A stretch of 11,488 nt of DNA, taken from assembly GCA_029974035.1 (NCBI GenBank), contig JARKQG010000109.1:1-11488 (forward strand), given 5' to 3'. Positions within the stretch are counted from its first letter, which is position 1. Every line of letters starts with the position of its first letter. This DNA comes from Eubacteriales bacterium. Its GTDB lineage: Bacteria > Bacillota_A > Clostridia > Christensenellales > Aristaeellaceae. The notes beneath the pieces were generated by a model. The model did no database searches and had not been told where the DNA came from. It worked only from the letters and a program-made list of their open reading frames with translations. A program made the position numbers and the translations under genes. Below, one piece after another: positions 1 to 6,108 of the stretch.

Positions 1-88
1 CCCACGTCCTGCGCGTCTTCTTGTTGGAATGGCTGACGTTGTTCCCGGACGAAATGCCCTTATGGCACACTTCGCAAAATTTGCCCAT
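1..88 (-). CDS. rpmB: 50S ribosomal protein L28, N-terminal part (runs off the window)
   Basis: This is a structural protein of the large ribosomal subunit. Only the first 29 residues are present; the family is usually about 60-65 residues, so roughly half is missing beyond base 1. The visible protein starts MGKFCEVCHKGISSGNNVSH, with the CxxC pair (C5, C8) of zinc-type L28 proteins, and continues into the basic KKTRRTW stretch typical of L28. The start codon is at 88-86 on the minus strand, with an AGGAGGTG ribosome binding site at 102-95. The gene is divergent from yloU, the same arrangement as rpmB/yloU-yloV in Bacillus subtilis and many other Firmicutes. It has its own sigma-A-type promoter at 133-161. 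Confidence 0.95.
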   Translation of the reverse strand, partial: MGKFCEVCHKGISSGNNVSHSNKKTRRTW

Positions 89-132
89 CTGCTACACCTC
101 CTTCAGGCGTCAATTTACATCAAAACAGCAGT

Positions 133-161
133 ATTATACCACCCGGCGGCGGTGATTGCAA
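133..161 (-). promoter_or_regulatory. Sigma-A-type promoter for rpmB
   Basis: Read on the minus strand there is a TTGCAA -35 box (161-156), a 17-base spacer and a perfect TATAAT -10 box (138-133). It lies 44 bases upstream of the rpmB start codon. Confidence 0.8.
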
Positions 162-211
162 GCCTTTGGGATGTAAAACTTGACGAACGCGCGACGACGA
201 TGTAAAAACCC

Positions 212-233
212 ACGGGGATGCTTGCATGCCCGT
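212..233. repeat. Imperfect palindrome over the -35 box of the yloU promoter
   Basis: The left arm ACGGGGATGC (212-221) and right arm GCATGCCCGT (224-233) are complementary at 9 of 10 positions around a 2-base centre (TT). The centre and right arm overlap the proposed -35 box (222-227). The geometry would suit a dimeric repressor, but I do not recognise the site. It does not look like the FapR operator known near such genes. Confidence 0.4.
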
Positions 234-250
234 CAAAAAAACTGTATACT
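222..250 (+). promoter_or_regulatory. Sigma-A-type promoter for yloU-fakA-recG
   Basis: A TTGCAT -35 box (222-227), a 17-base spacer and a TATACT -10 box (245-250) predict transcription starting near 257. That start would leave about 35 bases of leader before the yloU ATG at 292 and would exclude the upstream in-frame ATG at 256. A weaker alternative, TTGACG at 180-185, lacks a good -10 box. Confidence 0.7.
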
Positions 251-291
251 AATGGATGCAGGGCGATGGCCCCGCAACTGGAGGAACAGCT

Positions 292-642
292 ATGGATTGC
301 AAGTTCAAAACCGATCTTGGCACGGTCACGGTAAACGAGGAAGTATTGCTCAAGGTCGCCGGCTACTCGGCGCTTGAGTGCTACGGCATCGTCGGCATGG
401 CCGCGAAGCGCACCACGGACGGCTTTGTACAAATGCTGGGCCGCGAAAATCTTGGCCGCGGCGTCAGAATCCGCCCCGCCGCGGAGAGCGTGGACGTCGA
501 TCTGTTCATCATCGTAGAGTATGGCATTTCGATCAGCGCCGTCGCCGAAACCATCATTGAAACCGTAAAATACAAAATCGAGCACCTGACCGGCGTCAAA
601 GTCAACCGCATCAACGTGTCCGTCGAGGACATCCGCGTCTGA
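292..642 (+). CDS. yloU: Asp23/Gls24 family envelope stress protein (YloU-like)
   Basis: This 116-residue protein belongs to the Asp23/Gls24 (DUF322) family, small proteins linked to alkaline and envelope stress in Gram-positive bacteria; the molecular role of YloU itself is not settled. Visible family features are the early GTVTVNEEVLLKVAGYSALE segment, the YGIVGM stretch, the hydrophobic VDVDLFIIVEYG strand, and the C-terminal helix-plus-strand ending in GVKVNRINVSVEDIRV. There is no signal peptide or membrane segment, so it should be cytoplasmic. The chosen ATG has a GGAGG at 280-284 with 7-base spacing. An in-frame ATG 12 codons upstream (256) lies at the predicted transcription start and has no ribosome binding site. 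It is followed 30 bases later by the fatty-acid-kinase gene, the conserved yloU-yloV pairing of Firmicutes. Confidence 0.9.
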   Translation: MDCKFKTDLGTVTVNEEVLLKVAGYSALECYGIVGMAAKRTTDGFVQMLGRENLGRGVRIRPAAESVDVDLFIIVEYGISISAVAETIIETVKYKIEHLTGVKVNRINVSVEDIRV

Positions 643-672
643 CAAGTCGTAAGGGGCTGGGAGGGAATTCTT

Positions 673-2301
673 TTGCCGATTCAATCGATAGACGGGATGA
701 TGCTCAAGGACATGTTTCTGTCCGGCGCGGCGCTCCTCTCGAAAAACCGCGAGAGCATCGACGCGCTCAACGTCTTTCCCGTGCCCGACGGGGATACCGG
801 CACCAACATGACCCAGACCATGGCCACCGCCGTCAAGGATCTGGCCAGCCGCAGCTTCCCCACCGTGTCGGACGTGGCCACCACCGTCGCCAAGGGCGCG
901 CTCAAAGGCGCCCGCGGCAATTCCGGCGTCATTTTGAGCCAGATTCTGCGGGGCATCTCCCGCGCGCTGGACGGCGCGGAGGAGATGGACGCGCAGACCT
1001 TTGTCCGCGCGCTGCGAAGCGGCGCGGACACCGCCTACAAGGCGGTGATGAAGCCCAAGGAGGGCACCATTCTGACCGTCGCCCGCGTGATCGCAGAGGA
1101 GCTGGAACGCGAAAAAACCACGGATCTTCTGGAGTTGATGCGAAAAGTGCTGTCCGCAGGCGACGCCATCCTGAAGCGTACCCCGGAAATGCTGCCGGTG
1201 CTCAAGCAGGCGGGCGTTGTGGATTCCGGCGGCAAGGGGCTGATGGTGGTCTACGCCGGCTTCTACGCCGCGCTGTCGGGCGAACCGGTGGAACTGGCCT
1301 CCGATGAGGTCTCCAAGACACCGCTACCGGGCGAATTTGTGGACGACCACGAATCCCTCGGCGAGATCAAGTACGCCTACTGCACCGAATTCATCGTTTC
1401 CCACCCGAAACCCGACCTCAAGGACAATGAGGTGGCGCGGCTCCGGAAGCGCCTCGAGCGCATCGGCGACTGTGTGCTGGTGGTGGGCGACCTGGAAGTG
1501 GTCAAGGTGCACGTGCACACCAACGAACCCGGCCGCGCGCTGCAGATGGCGCTGGAGCTGGGCGAGCTGGACGCCATCAAGATCGACAACATGCTGGAGG
1601 AATACCGCGAGCGCATCGCCAAGCGCCCCCCCGAGCCGGAGCTCAAGGAGTTCGGCATGGTGGCGGTGGCGCTGGGCAGCGGCCTCACCGAGATCTTCCG
1701 CGACATGGCGGTGGACCACGTGGTGGACGGCGGCCAGACCATGAACCCCTCCATCGACGAATTGGTGCAGGCCATTGACAGCGCCCACGCGCGGCAGGTG
1801 TTCGTGCTACCCAACAACACCAACATCATTCTGGCGGCGCAGCAGGCCAGCGAGCTCTCAGAAAAAAAGGTCTTCGTGATCCCCACCAAATCGGTGCCCA
1901 TGGGCATTGCCGCGGCCATCGCCTTCATGCCGGACCTCTCCGGCGAGGAGAACGCCCAGCGCATGCAGGAGGCGGCGGAGCGCGTGCACACCGCGGCCGT
2001 CACCTACGCGGTGCGCGATACCACCTTTGACGAGCGCGAAATCCACGAGGGCGACATCATGGGCCTGGTGGACAACCGCATCGTGCAGTTGGGCCACGAC
2101 CCGGCCGAGGTGGCGCGGCAGATCATGGAAGGCATGGTGACCGAGGACAGCGAGCTGATCACCATCTACTACGGCGAGGATACCCCCAAAGAGGAGGCCG
2201 ACGCGCTGCGCGGCCTGCTGGCGGAGAAGTACGATTTCTGCGACGTTTCGGTCTACCTGGGCGGGCAGCCGCTCTACTACTACCTGATCGCGGTGGAATA
2301 A
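673..2301 (+). CDS. fakA: Fatty acid kinase catalytic subunit FakA (YloV, DAK2-domain protein)
   Basis: In the known family, FakA uses ATP to phosphorylate fatty acids held by FakB, and the acyl-phosphate feeds PlsX/PlsY phospholipid synthesis. This 542-residue protein matches the usual length (about 550). The N-terminal DhaL/DAK2 kinase domain (about 1-200) shows the metal/nucleotide motif DGDTGTN (39-45), GARGNSGV (79-86) and DSGGKGL (184-190). The middle domain carries C237 and the HVH pair H280/H282, which line up with the zinc-binding Cys and two His described for Staphylococcus aureus FakA. The C-terminal part (about 320-542) resembles the DegV-like fold. The start is TTG at 673, preceded by a GGGAGGG at 658-664; no ATG fits better, because the next in-frame ATG (M9) would remove conserved N-terminal residues. 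The stop overlaps the recG start by one base. No fakB is in the window. Confidence 0.92.
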   Translation: MPIQSIDGMMLKDMFLSGAALLSKNRESIDALNVFPVPDGDTGTNMTQTMATAVKDLASRSFPTVSDVATTVAKGALKGARGNSGVILSQILRGISRALDGAEEMDAQTFVRALRSGADTAYKAVMKPKEGTILTVARVIAEELEREKTTDLLELMRKVLSAGDAILKRTPEMLPVLKQAGVVDSGGKGLMVVYAGFYAALSGEPVELASDEVSKTPLPGEFVDDHESLGEIKYAYCTEFIVSHPKPDLKDNEVARLRKRLERIGDCVLVVGDLEVVKVHVHTNEPGRALQMALELGELDAIKIDNMLEEYRERIAKRPPEPELKEFGMVAVALGSGLTEIFRDMAVDHVVDGGQTMNPSIDELVQAIDSAHARQVFVLPNNTNIILAAQQASELSEKKVFVIPTKSVPMGIAAAIAFMPDLSGEENAQRMQEAAERVHTAAVTYAVRDTTFDEREIHEGDIMGLVDNRIVQLGHDPAEVARQIMEGMVTEDSELITIYYGEDTPKEEADALRGLLAEKYDFCDVSVYLGGQPLYYYLIAVE

Positions 2302-4292
2302 TGGACGTCGATCTCTCCCGGATCCGCGGCATCGGTCCCGCGCGGCTCAAGGCACTTAAGGCGGACGGCATCAAAACCGTCCGCCAGCTTTTGCTGCGCC
2401 TGCCCGCCGAATACCGGGATCTGACCCGCGTCGTCCCCATTGATCAGCTCTCCGAGGGACAGACTGCCGCGGTGTCGGGGTGGATCGAATCGCCCCGCGC
2501 CTTTCGCAAGGGCCGCCTTGCGATCGTCAGCGCGAAGGTGTCCGACGCCAGCGGCTCCGTCCGCGCGGTATGGTACAACCAGCCGTGGCTGGCCAAGTCG
2601 CTGCCCGTCGGCCGCGAGGTGCTGCTCTACGGCCGCGTGGAAAAGCGCGGCTCGCTGCAGCTGTCCAGCCCGTCCATCGAGAGGGAGCGGGGGATCGTGC
2701 CCGTATACCGGAAGACGGCCGGCATCCCCGGCGCGGCCTTCCGGGAGATCGTGGCCCAGGCGCTCCGGGAGCACGAGGGGCAGTGGCCCGACCAGCTTCC
2801 CGAGGCCCTTCGCAGGCGCCACGGACTGTGCGAGCGCAACTTCGCGATGCGCGCCGCGCACTTGCCCGAGAGCATGGACGCGCTGGCGGTCGCCCGGCGC
2901 CGCCTGGCGTTTGAAGAACTGCTGATCGATCAGGTGGGGCTCTGGCTTCTGCGCGGGCAGCGCGGCAAAGGTGTGGCCATCCCCTGTCCGCCAGAGGAGG
3001 TCCGGGCGTTCTGGGCCGCCCTCCCTTACCGCCCCACCGACGCCCAGGCGCGGGTGATGGATGAGATCGCCCGCGACATGGCCGACGAGGCCGCGATGGC
3101 GCGGCTGGTGCAGGGCGACGTAGGGTCGGGCAAGACCGCCATCGCCATGGGTGCGCTGTACCTGGCCGCCCGGAGCGGCTTCCAGGGCGCGCTGATGGCC
3201 CCCACCGAGGTATTGGCCCGCCAGCACTACGAAACCGCGAAGCAGGTGCTGGAGCCGCTGGGCATCCCCTGCGGCCTGCTCACCGGTAGCCTGTCGGCAA
3301 AGGCCCACCGGGCGGCCCACGAGGCCATCGCCTCCGGTATGTGGCGGGTGGCCATCGGCACCCACGCGCTGATCACGGAATCGGTCGCCTACGAAAACCT
3401 CGGACTGGTGGTGACCGACGAACAGCACCGCTTCGGCGTCCGTCAGCGCACGGCCCTGGGCGCGAAGGGCACCGCGCCCAACGTGCTGGTCATGTCGGCG
3501 ACGCCCATCCCCCGCACACTGTCGCTGATCCTCTACGGCGATCTGGACATCTCGGTGGTGGACCAACTGCCGCCGGGCAGGACGCCGGTGAAGACCCGCG
3601 TGGTGCCGGACGGCAAGCGGGAGGCGCTCTACGGCTTTTTGCGGAAGGAAGTGGCCGCCGGGCGGCAGGTGTACGTGGTGTGCCCGCTGGTGGAGGAATC
3701 CGAGGCCGTCGACGCGCAAAACGCCCAGGCGGTGTATGAGCACCTGCGCGACCGGGCCCTCGCCGGCCTTCGCGTCGGGTTGGTCCACGGCCGGATGAAG
3801 AGCGCCGAAAAGGACGCCGCGCTCGATTCCTTCCGCCGCGGCGAAATGGACGTATTGGTGTCCACCACTGTCATCGAGGTGGGCGTCAACGTGCCCAACG
3901 CCTCGGTGATGGTGGTGGAAAACGCGGACCGGTTCGGCCTGGCCCAGTTGCATCAGCTGCGTGGGCGCGTGGGGCGCGGCGCCGAGGCTTCCTGGTGCTT
4001 CCTGATGGCCGAACCCAGCGAAAAGCTCCGGCTGATGACCGCCACGAACGACGGCTTTGAGATCGCGCGAAAGGACCTGGAACTGCGCGGACCGGGGGAT
4101 GTGCTGGGCTACCGCCAGTCCGGCGGGGCGGATTCGGCGCTGTGGCAGATGGCCGACGGGCGCCTGCTCAAGGAGACCCACGACGAGGCCCGCCGTCTCG
4201 TCAAGCGCCCGGAATCGGACGAGGCCCGGCAGGTGATCGCGCTGGCGCGGGAAGCGCTGGCGATCAAGCTGCAGGACGTCGCCATGAATTAA
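2301..4292 (+). CDS. recG: ATP-dependent DNA helicase RecG
   Basis: RecG remodels stalled replication forks and branch-migrates Holliday junctions. At 663 residues it is close to the family length (about 680). The N-terminal region has a helix-hairpin-helix-like RGIGPARLKAL and then the OB-fold wedge domain (about 55-150). The superfamily 2 motor follows: Walker A GDVGSGKT (272-279), the RecG-type DEQH box (373-376), motif III MSATPIPRT (398-406), and motif VI QLHQLRGRVGR (549-559). The C-terminal GPGDVLGYRQSG stretch is typical of RecG. The ATG overlaps the fakA TAA (TAATG), so translation is probably coupled and recG lies in the yloU-fakA operon. Unlike many relatives, the next gene is not rsmD, coaD or fapR but an independently promoted regulator. 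Confidence 0.97.
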   Translation: MDVDLSRIRGIGPARLKALKADGIKTVRQLLLRLPAEYRDLTRVVPIDQLSEGQTAAVSGWIESPRAFRKGRLAIVSAKVSDASGSVRAVWYNQPWLAKSLPVGREVLLYGRVEKRGSLQLSSPSIERERGIVPVYRKTAGIPGAAFREIVAQALREHEGQWPDQLPEALRRRHGLCERNFAMRAAHLPESMDALAVARRRLAFEELLIDQVGLWLLRGQRGKGVAIPCPPEEVRAFWAALPYRPTDAQARVMDEIARDMADEAAMARLVQGDVGSGKTAIAMGALYLAARSGFQGALMAPTEVLARQHYETAKQVLEPLGIPCGLLTGSLSAKAHRAAHEAIASGMWRVAIGTHALITESVAYENLGLVVTDEQHRFGVRQRTALGAKGTAPNVLVMSATPIPRTLSLILYGDLDISVVDQLPPGRTPVKTRVVPDGKREALYGFLRKEVAAGRQVYVVCPLVEESEAVDAQNAQAVYEHLRDRALAGLRVGLVHGRMKSAEKDAALDSFRRGEMDVLVSTTVIEVGVNVPNASVMVVENADRFGLAQLHQLRGRVGRGAEASWCFLMAEPSEKLRLMTATNDGFEIARKDLELRGPGDVLGYRQSGGADSALWQMADGRLLKETHDEARRLVKRPESDEARQVIALAREALAIKLQDVAMN

Positions 4293-4304
4293 CACGAAAC
4301 CCCC

Positions 4305-4335
4305 TTGACCTTGACGCTGCGTCATGGTTTATCCT
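4305..4335 (+). promoter_or_regulatory. MerR-type promoter with 19-bp spacer and overlapping operator dyad
   Basis: The -35 box TTGACC (4305-4310) and -10 box TATCCT (4330-4335) are separated by 19 bases instead of 17, the overlong spacing that MerR-family activators correct by twisting DNA. Inside the spacer lies a dyad: ACCTTGACGC (4308-4317) and GCGTCATGGT (4319-4328), complementary at 9 of 10 positions around T4318. The regulator's own ATG is 24 bases downstream of the -10 box, so autoregulation is the natural reading. Confidence 0.85.
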
Positions 4336-4358
4336 CTCATTTGAAGGGAGGCGAGCGA

Positions 4359-5096
4359 ATGTATACCGTCGGCGAACTGGCGAGAATGGCGGGCGTGAGC
4401 GCGCGCACGCTGCGCTACTACGACCAGGCGGGGCTTCTTCGGCCGCGCTCCGTCACCGGGGCGGGCTATCGCCTGTACGGCGACGACGCGCCGGATGAGC
4501 TTGCGCAGATTCTGTTCTTTCGGGAGCTGGATTTTTCCATCGACGAAATTCTCCGCATTCGCTCCTGCCCGGACTACGACGCCCACGAAGCCCTGGAACG
4601 GCAAAGGGCGCTGCTAATCATGCGGCGCGAAAGGCTTGACCGGCTGATTGGCCTGGCGGATTGGGCGCTGAAAGGAGAGGTTATCATGGAACTGAACGCG
4701 TTTGACATGACCGAGATTGAGGAAGCGAAGGCGAAGTACGCGGACGAGGCGCGCCAGCGCTGGGGCGGTACCGAAGCCTGGAAGGTGTCCGAGCAAAAGA
4801 CCGCCGCCTACGGCAAGGCCAACTGGGCGCGGATCAAGCAGGAGACGGGCGAAGTATTCGAAGGCTTTGCCGCGCTGGCGAAGGCCGGCGCCGCGCCGGA
4901 CGGCCCGGAGGCAACGGCTCTTGCCAAAAAGTGGCAGGACGTCATCACCCGCAACTTTTACGAGTGCACGGACGAAATTCTTCTGGGCCTCGCGTCCATG
5001 TACGAGTGCGACGACCGCTTCCGGGAGAACATCGACAGGGCCGGCGCCGGCACCGCGACGTTTGCCGCCGCGGCAATCCGCGCGCTGTGCGGCTGA
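4359..5096 (+). CDS. MerR-family transcriptional activator with TipAS ligand-binding domain (TipA/Mta-like)
   Basis: This is a 245-residue regulator. Residues 1-70 are a MerR winged helix-turn-helix (MYTVGELARMAGVSARTLRY, then YDQAGLL). About 75-108 is the dimerisation helix. Residues 110-245 match the TipAS domain, which in Streptomyces lividans TipA binds thiopeptide antibiotics and in B. subtilis Mta controls multidrug efflux. Recognisable TipAS landmarks are RWGGTEAW, SEQKTAAYGKANW, the NFYEC segment with C203, and the DDRFRENID segment. The ATG at 4359 has AAGGGAGG at 4344-4351. The longer in-frame start at 4305 would overlap the promoter and is rejected. The gene has its own MerR-type promoter and is followed by a strong terminator, so it is probably monocistronic and autoactivated. 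An internal start at M110 may give a 136-residue short form. No efflux gene is adjacent. The ligand is unknown. Confidence 0.9.
   Translation: MYTVGELARMAGVSARTLRYYDQAGLLRPRSVTGAGYRLYGDDAPDELAQILFFRELDFSIDEILRIRSCPDYDAHEALERQRALLIMRRERLDRLIGLADWALKGEVIMELNAFDMTEIEEAKAKYADEARQRWGGTEAWKVSEQKTAAYGKANWARIKQETGEVFEGFAALAKAGAAPDGPEATALAKKWQDVITRNFYECTDEILLGLASMYECDDRFRENIDRAGAGTATFAAAAIRALCG
4672..4688 (+). promoter_or_regulatory. Internal ribosome binding site and in-frame ATG for a TipAS-like short protein
   Basis: AAGGAG (4672-4677) sits 8 bases before an in-frame ATG (4686-4688) that encodes M110 of the MerR protein. Initiation here would yield a 136-residue protein (4686-5096) made of the ligand-binding domain alone. 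Streptomyces tipA is known to produce TipAS in this way, from an internal start at the junction between its dimerisation helix and the TipAS domain; the position here is equivalent. The site is seen in the sequence; its use is inferred. Confidence 0.6.
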
Positions 5097-5116
5097 TCCT
5101 CCCATCCCTTTGTGAC

Positions 5117-5133
5117 GCGCAGTTGATCTGCGC
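5117..5133 (+). other. Small hairpin after the MerR gene
   Basis: GCGCAG (5117-5122) and CTGCGC (5128-5133) form a 6-bp stem with a TTGAT loop. There is no T-tract, so it is not a terminator by itself. It sits between the stop codon and the real terminator and may protect the mRNA end. Confidence 0.35.
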
Positions 5134-5154
5134 ATGGCAATCACCATTTCCCGG

Positions 5155-5191
5155 CCCGCCCGCGCCTTTTCGGCGCGGCGCGGGTTTTTTT
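5155..5191 (+). terminator. Rho-independent terminator of the MerR gene
   Basis: CCGCGCC (5160-5166) pairs with GGCGCGG (5172-5178) across a TTTTC loop. The stem is extended at its base by further G-C pairs with bulges, and seven T residues follow (5185-5191). Confidence 0.85.
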
Positions 5192-5262
5192 GCGCGCTTT
5201 TTCGCGCCGGATCGACAAAGTGATGCCACAAACCCCCGCGTGACGCGCGCAAAAAACTACCA

Positions 5263-5291
5263 GTCTAAAATGCCCGATCGAGGTCACAATA
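5263..5291 (+). promoter_or_regulatory. Candidate sigma-G (forespore) promoter for the SASP genes
   Basis: GTCTA (5263-5267) and CACAATA (5285-5291), 17 bases apart, approximate the sigma-G -35 (GHATR) and -10 (CATNNTA) patterns with one mismatch each. No good sigma-A promoter is visible here. Forespore control is expected for SASP genes. The evidence is weak and partly contextual. Confidence 0.4.
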
Positions 5292-5319
5292 ACATCAGAC
5301 TTGTTCGGGAGGTGAAACG

Positions 5320-5517
5320 ATGAGCAGGAGCAAAGTCAATGTCCGGGAGAGCGAGCCGGCGCTGGAGAAGATGAAATTTGAAGTCGCCGGCGAATTGGGC
5401 GTCAACCTGAAGCAGGGCTACAACGGCGACCTTTCTTCGCGCGACAACGGCTATGTCGGCGGCTACATGGTCAAAAAGATGATCACCGACTATCAGAACC
5501 AGGCTTCCGGCAAATAG
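5320..5517 (+). CDS. Small acid-soluble spore protein, alpha/beta type (first copy)
   Basis: This 65-residue protein is of the alpha/beta SASP family, which coats DNA in the dormant spore, protects it from UV and is degraded to amino acids at germination. The conserved core is visible: KMKFEVAGELGV (residues 17-28, containing the FEVA site where the germination protease GPR would cut after Glu), then LKQGYNGDLSSRDNGYVGG and MVKKMI. In most family members the residue after the EIA/EVA motif is Ser; here it is Gly. The second block has Tyr where other copies have small residues (GYVGGYMVKK). The ATG has GGGAGGTG at 5307-5314. A second SASP follows 41 bases downstream. Confidence 0.95.
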   Translation: MSRSKVNVRESEPALEKMKFEVAGELGVNLKQGYNGDLSSRDNGYVGGYMVKKMITDYQNQASGK

Positions 5518-5558
5518 GCCGGATGAACAAAATCAACCATAAAAAGGAGCGATGAACC

Positions 5559-5771
5559 ATGGCGAGCAATTCTTCCAGCAACAAGATCAACGTCCCCGAG
5601 GCCCGTCAGGCGATGTGGAACATGAAGCACGAGGTGGCCAGCGAGCTGGGCATCAACCTGAAGAACGGTTATAACGGCGATCTGACCAGCAAGGACGCCG
5701 GCTCCATTGGCGGCTCTATGGTCAAGAAAATGATCGAGGCGCAGGAGCGCCAGATGTCGGGTCAGCGCTAA
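5559..5771 (+). CDS. Small acid-soluble spore protein, alpha/beta type (second copy)
   Basis: This 70-residue paralogue of the preceding gene has the same role, DNA protection in the spore. It shows the motif KHEVASELGI (residues 24-33) with the GPR cleavage context EVASE intact, then LKNGYNGDLTSKDAGSIGG and MVKKMI. It is closer to the family consensus than the first copy. The N-terminus is serine/asparagine rich, as is common. AAGGAG at 5544-5549 is 9 bases from the ATG. I see no separate promoter in the 41-base gap, so it is probably co-transcribed with the first SASP. A terminator-like hairpin follows 13 bases after the stop. Confidence 0.96.
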   Translation: MASNSSSNKINVPEARQAMWNMKHEVASELGINLKNGYNGDLTSKDAGSIGGSMVKKMIEAQERQMSGQR

Positions 5772-5784
5772 CTGAACGCGCCCG

Positions 5785-5819
5785 AACCCGCGGCTGGGGC
5801 TCTGCCCCGCCGCGGGTTT
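5785..5819 (+). terminator. Terminator-like hairpin after the SASP pair
   Basis: A perfect 10-bp stem, AACCCGCGGC (5785-5794) with GCCGCGGGTT (5809-5818), is topped by an inner 5-bp stem GGGGC/GCCCC (5796-5800 with 5804-5808) and a TCT loop, with one bulged T. Only three T residues follow, so termination may be incomplete. Confidence 0.7.
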
Positions 5820-5879
5820 CTGCGTGCTGCCCGTAAAGGACGCATGCCTTTCTTAACCATAAAAATGTTGGCCCGGGTA

Positions 5880-5908
5880 TTGACAATGGACGGGATTTCT
5901 AGTAGAAT
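5880..5908 (+). promoter_or_regulatory. Strong sigma-A promoter of the tRNA operon
   Basis: A consensus TTGACA -35 box (5880-5885), a 17-base spacer and a TAGAAT -10 box (5903-5908) place transcription start near 5915, about 32 bases before the first tRNA. Confidence 0.9.
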
Positions 5909-5913
5909 ACCAT

Positions 5914-5946
5914 CTGTCGCCGTGATTTGCGGCAGGTAGGGAACAT
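5914..5946 (+). other. Pre-tRNA leader: hairpin plus a duplicate acceptor strand
   Basis: CTGTCGC (5914-5920) pairs with GCGGCAG (5929-5935), a 7-bp stem with one G-U pair. Next comes GGGAACA (5939-5945), which fully complements the 3' acceptor strand TGTTCCC (6012-6018) of the first tRNA and nearly repeats its true 5' strand GGGAGCA (5947-5953). Confidence 0.6.
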
Positions 5947-6022
5947 GGGAGCATAGCTCAGCTGGGAGAGCACTTGCCTTACAAGCAAGGGGTCACAGGT
6001 TCGAGCCCTGTTGTTCCCACCA
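5947..6022 (+). tRNA. tRNA-Val (anticodon TAC)
   Basis: The full cloverleaf is visible. The acceptor GGGAGCA pairs with TGTTCCC (one G-U at the fifth pair), the D stem is GCTC/GAGC, the anticodon stem is CTTGC/GCAAG with loop CTTACAA (anticodon TAC), and the T arm is ACAGG-TTCGAGC-CCTGT. The discriminator is A and CCA is encoded. It is first in the five-tRNA operon. Confidence 0.97.
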
Positions 6023-6028
6023 CAATGC

Positions 6029-6105
6029 GGCCTGGTAGTTCAGTTGGTTAGAATGCCAGCCTGTCACGCTGGAGGTCGAGGGTTCGAGCCCCTTCCAGGT
6101 CGCCA
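6029..6105 (+). tRNA. tRNA-Asp (anticodon GTC)
   Basis: The acceptor GGCCTGG pairs with CCAGGTC (one G-U at the second pair). The anticodon stem CCAGC/GCTGG has loop CTGTCAC (anticodon GTC). The T arm carries the standard TTCGAGC loop. The discriminator is G, as expected for Asp, and CCA is encoded. It lies 6 bases after tRNA-Val. Confidence 0.97.
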
Positions 6106-6108
6106 AAT

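Noticed and set aside
256..291. Upstream ATG extending yloU by 12 codons
   Set aside because: It sits at the predicted transcription start with no ribosome binding site; the ATG at 292 has GGAGG at the right distance.
115..684. Minus-strand open frame opposite yloU
   Set aside because: It lacks a ribosome binding site and family motifs, overlaps the rpmB promoter region and covers a clear Asp23-family gene.
2280..4325. Long minus-strand open frame (about 681 codons) opposite recG
   Set aside because: It mirrors recG almost exactly, is His/Gln/Arg rich with no recognisable domain, and is the expected by-product of GC-rich codon usage.
4305..4358. Upstream in-frame start extending the MerR protein by 18 residues
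   Set aside because: It coincides with the -35 box of the gene's own promoter, and MerR proteins begin with the MYTVGELA segment.
5947..6022. Alternative tRNA-Val 5' end at 5939 using GGGAACA as acceptor
   Set aside because: This would leave too many bases between the acceptor and the GCTC D stem; starting at 5947 gives the standard T8-A9 spacing.
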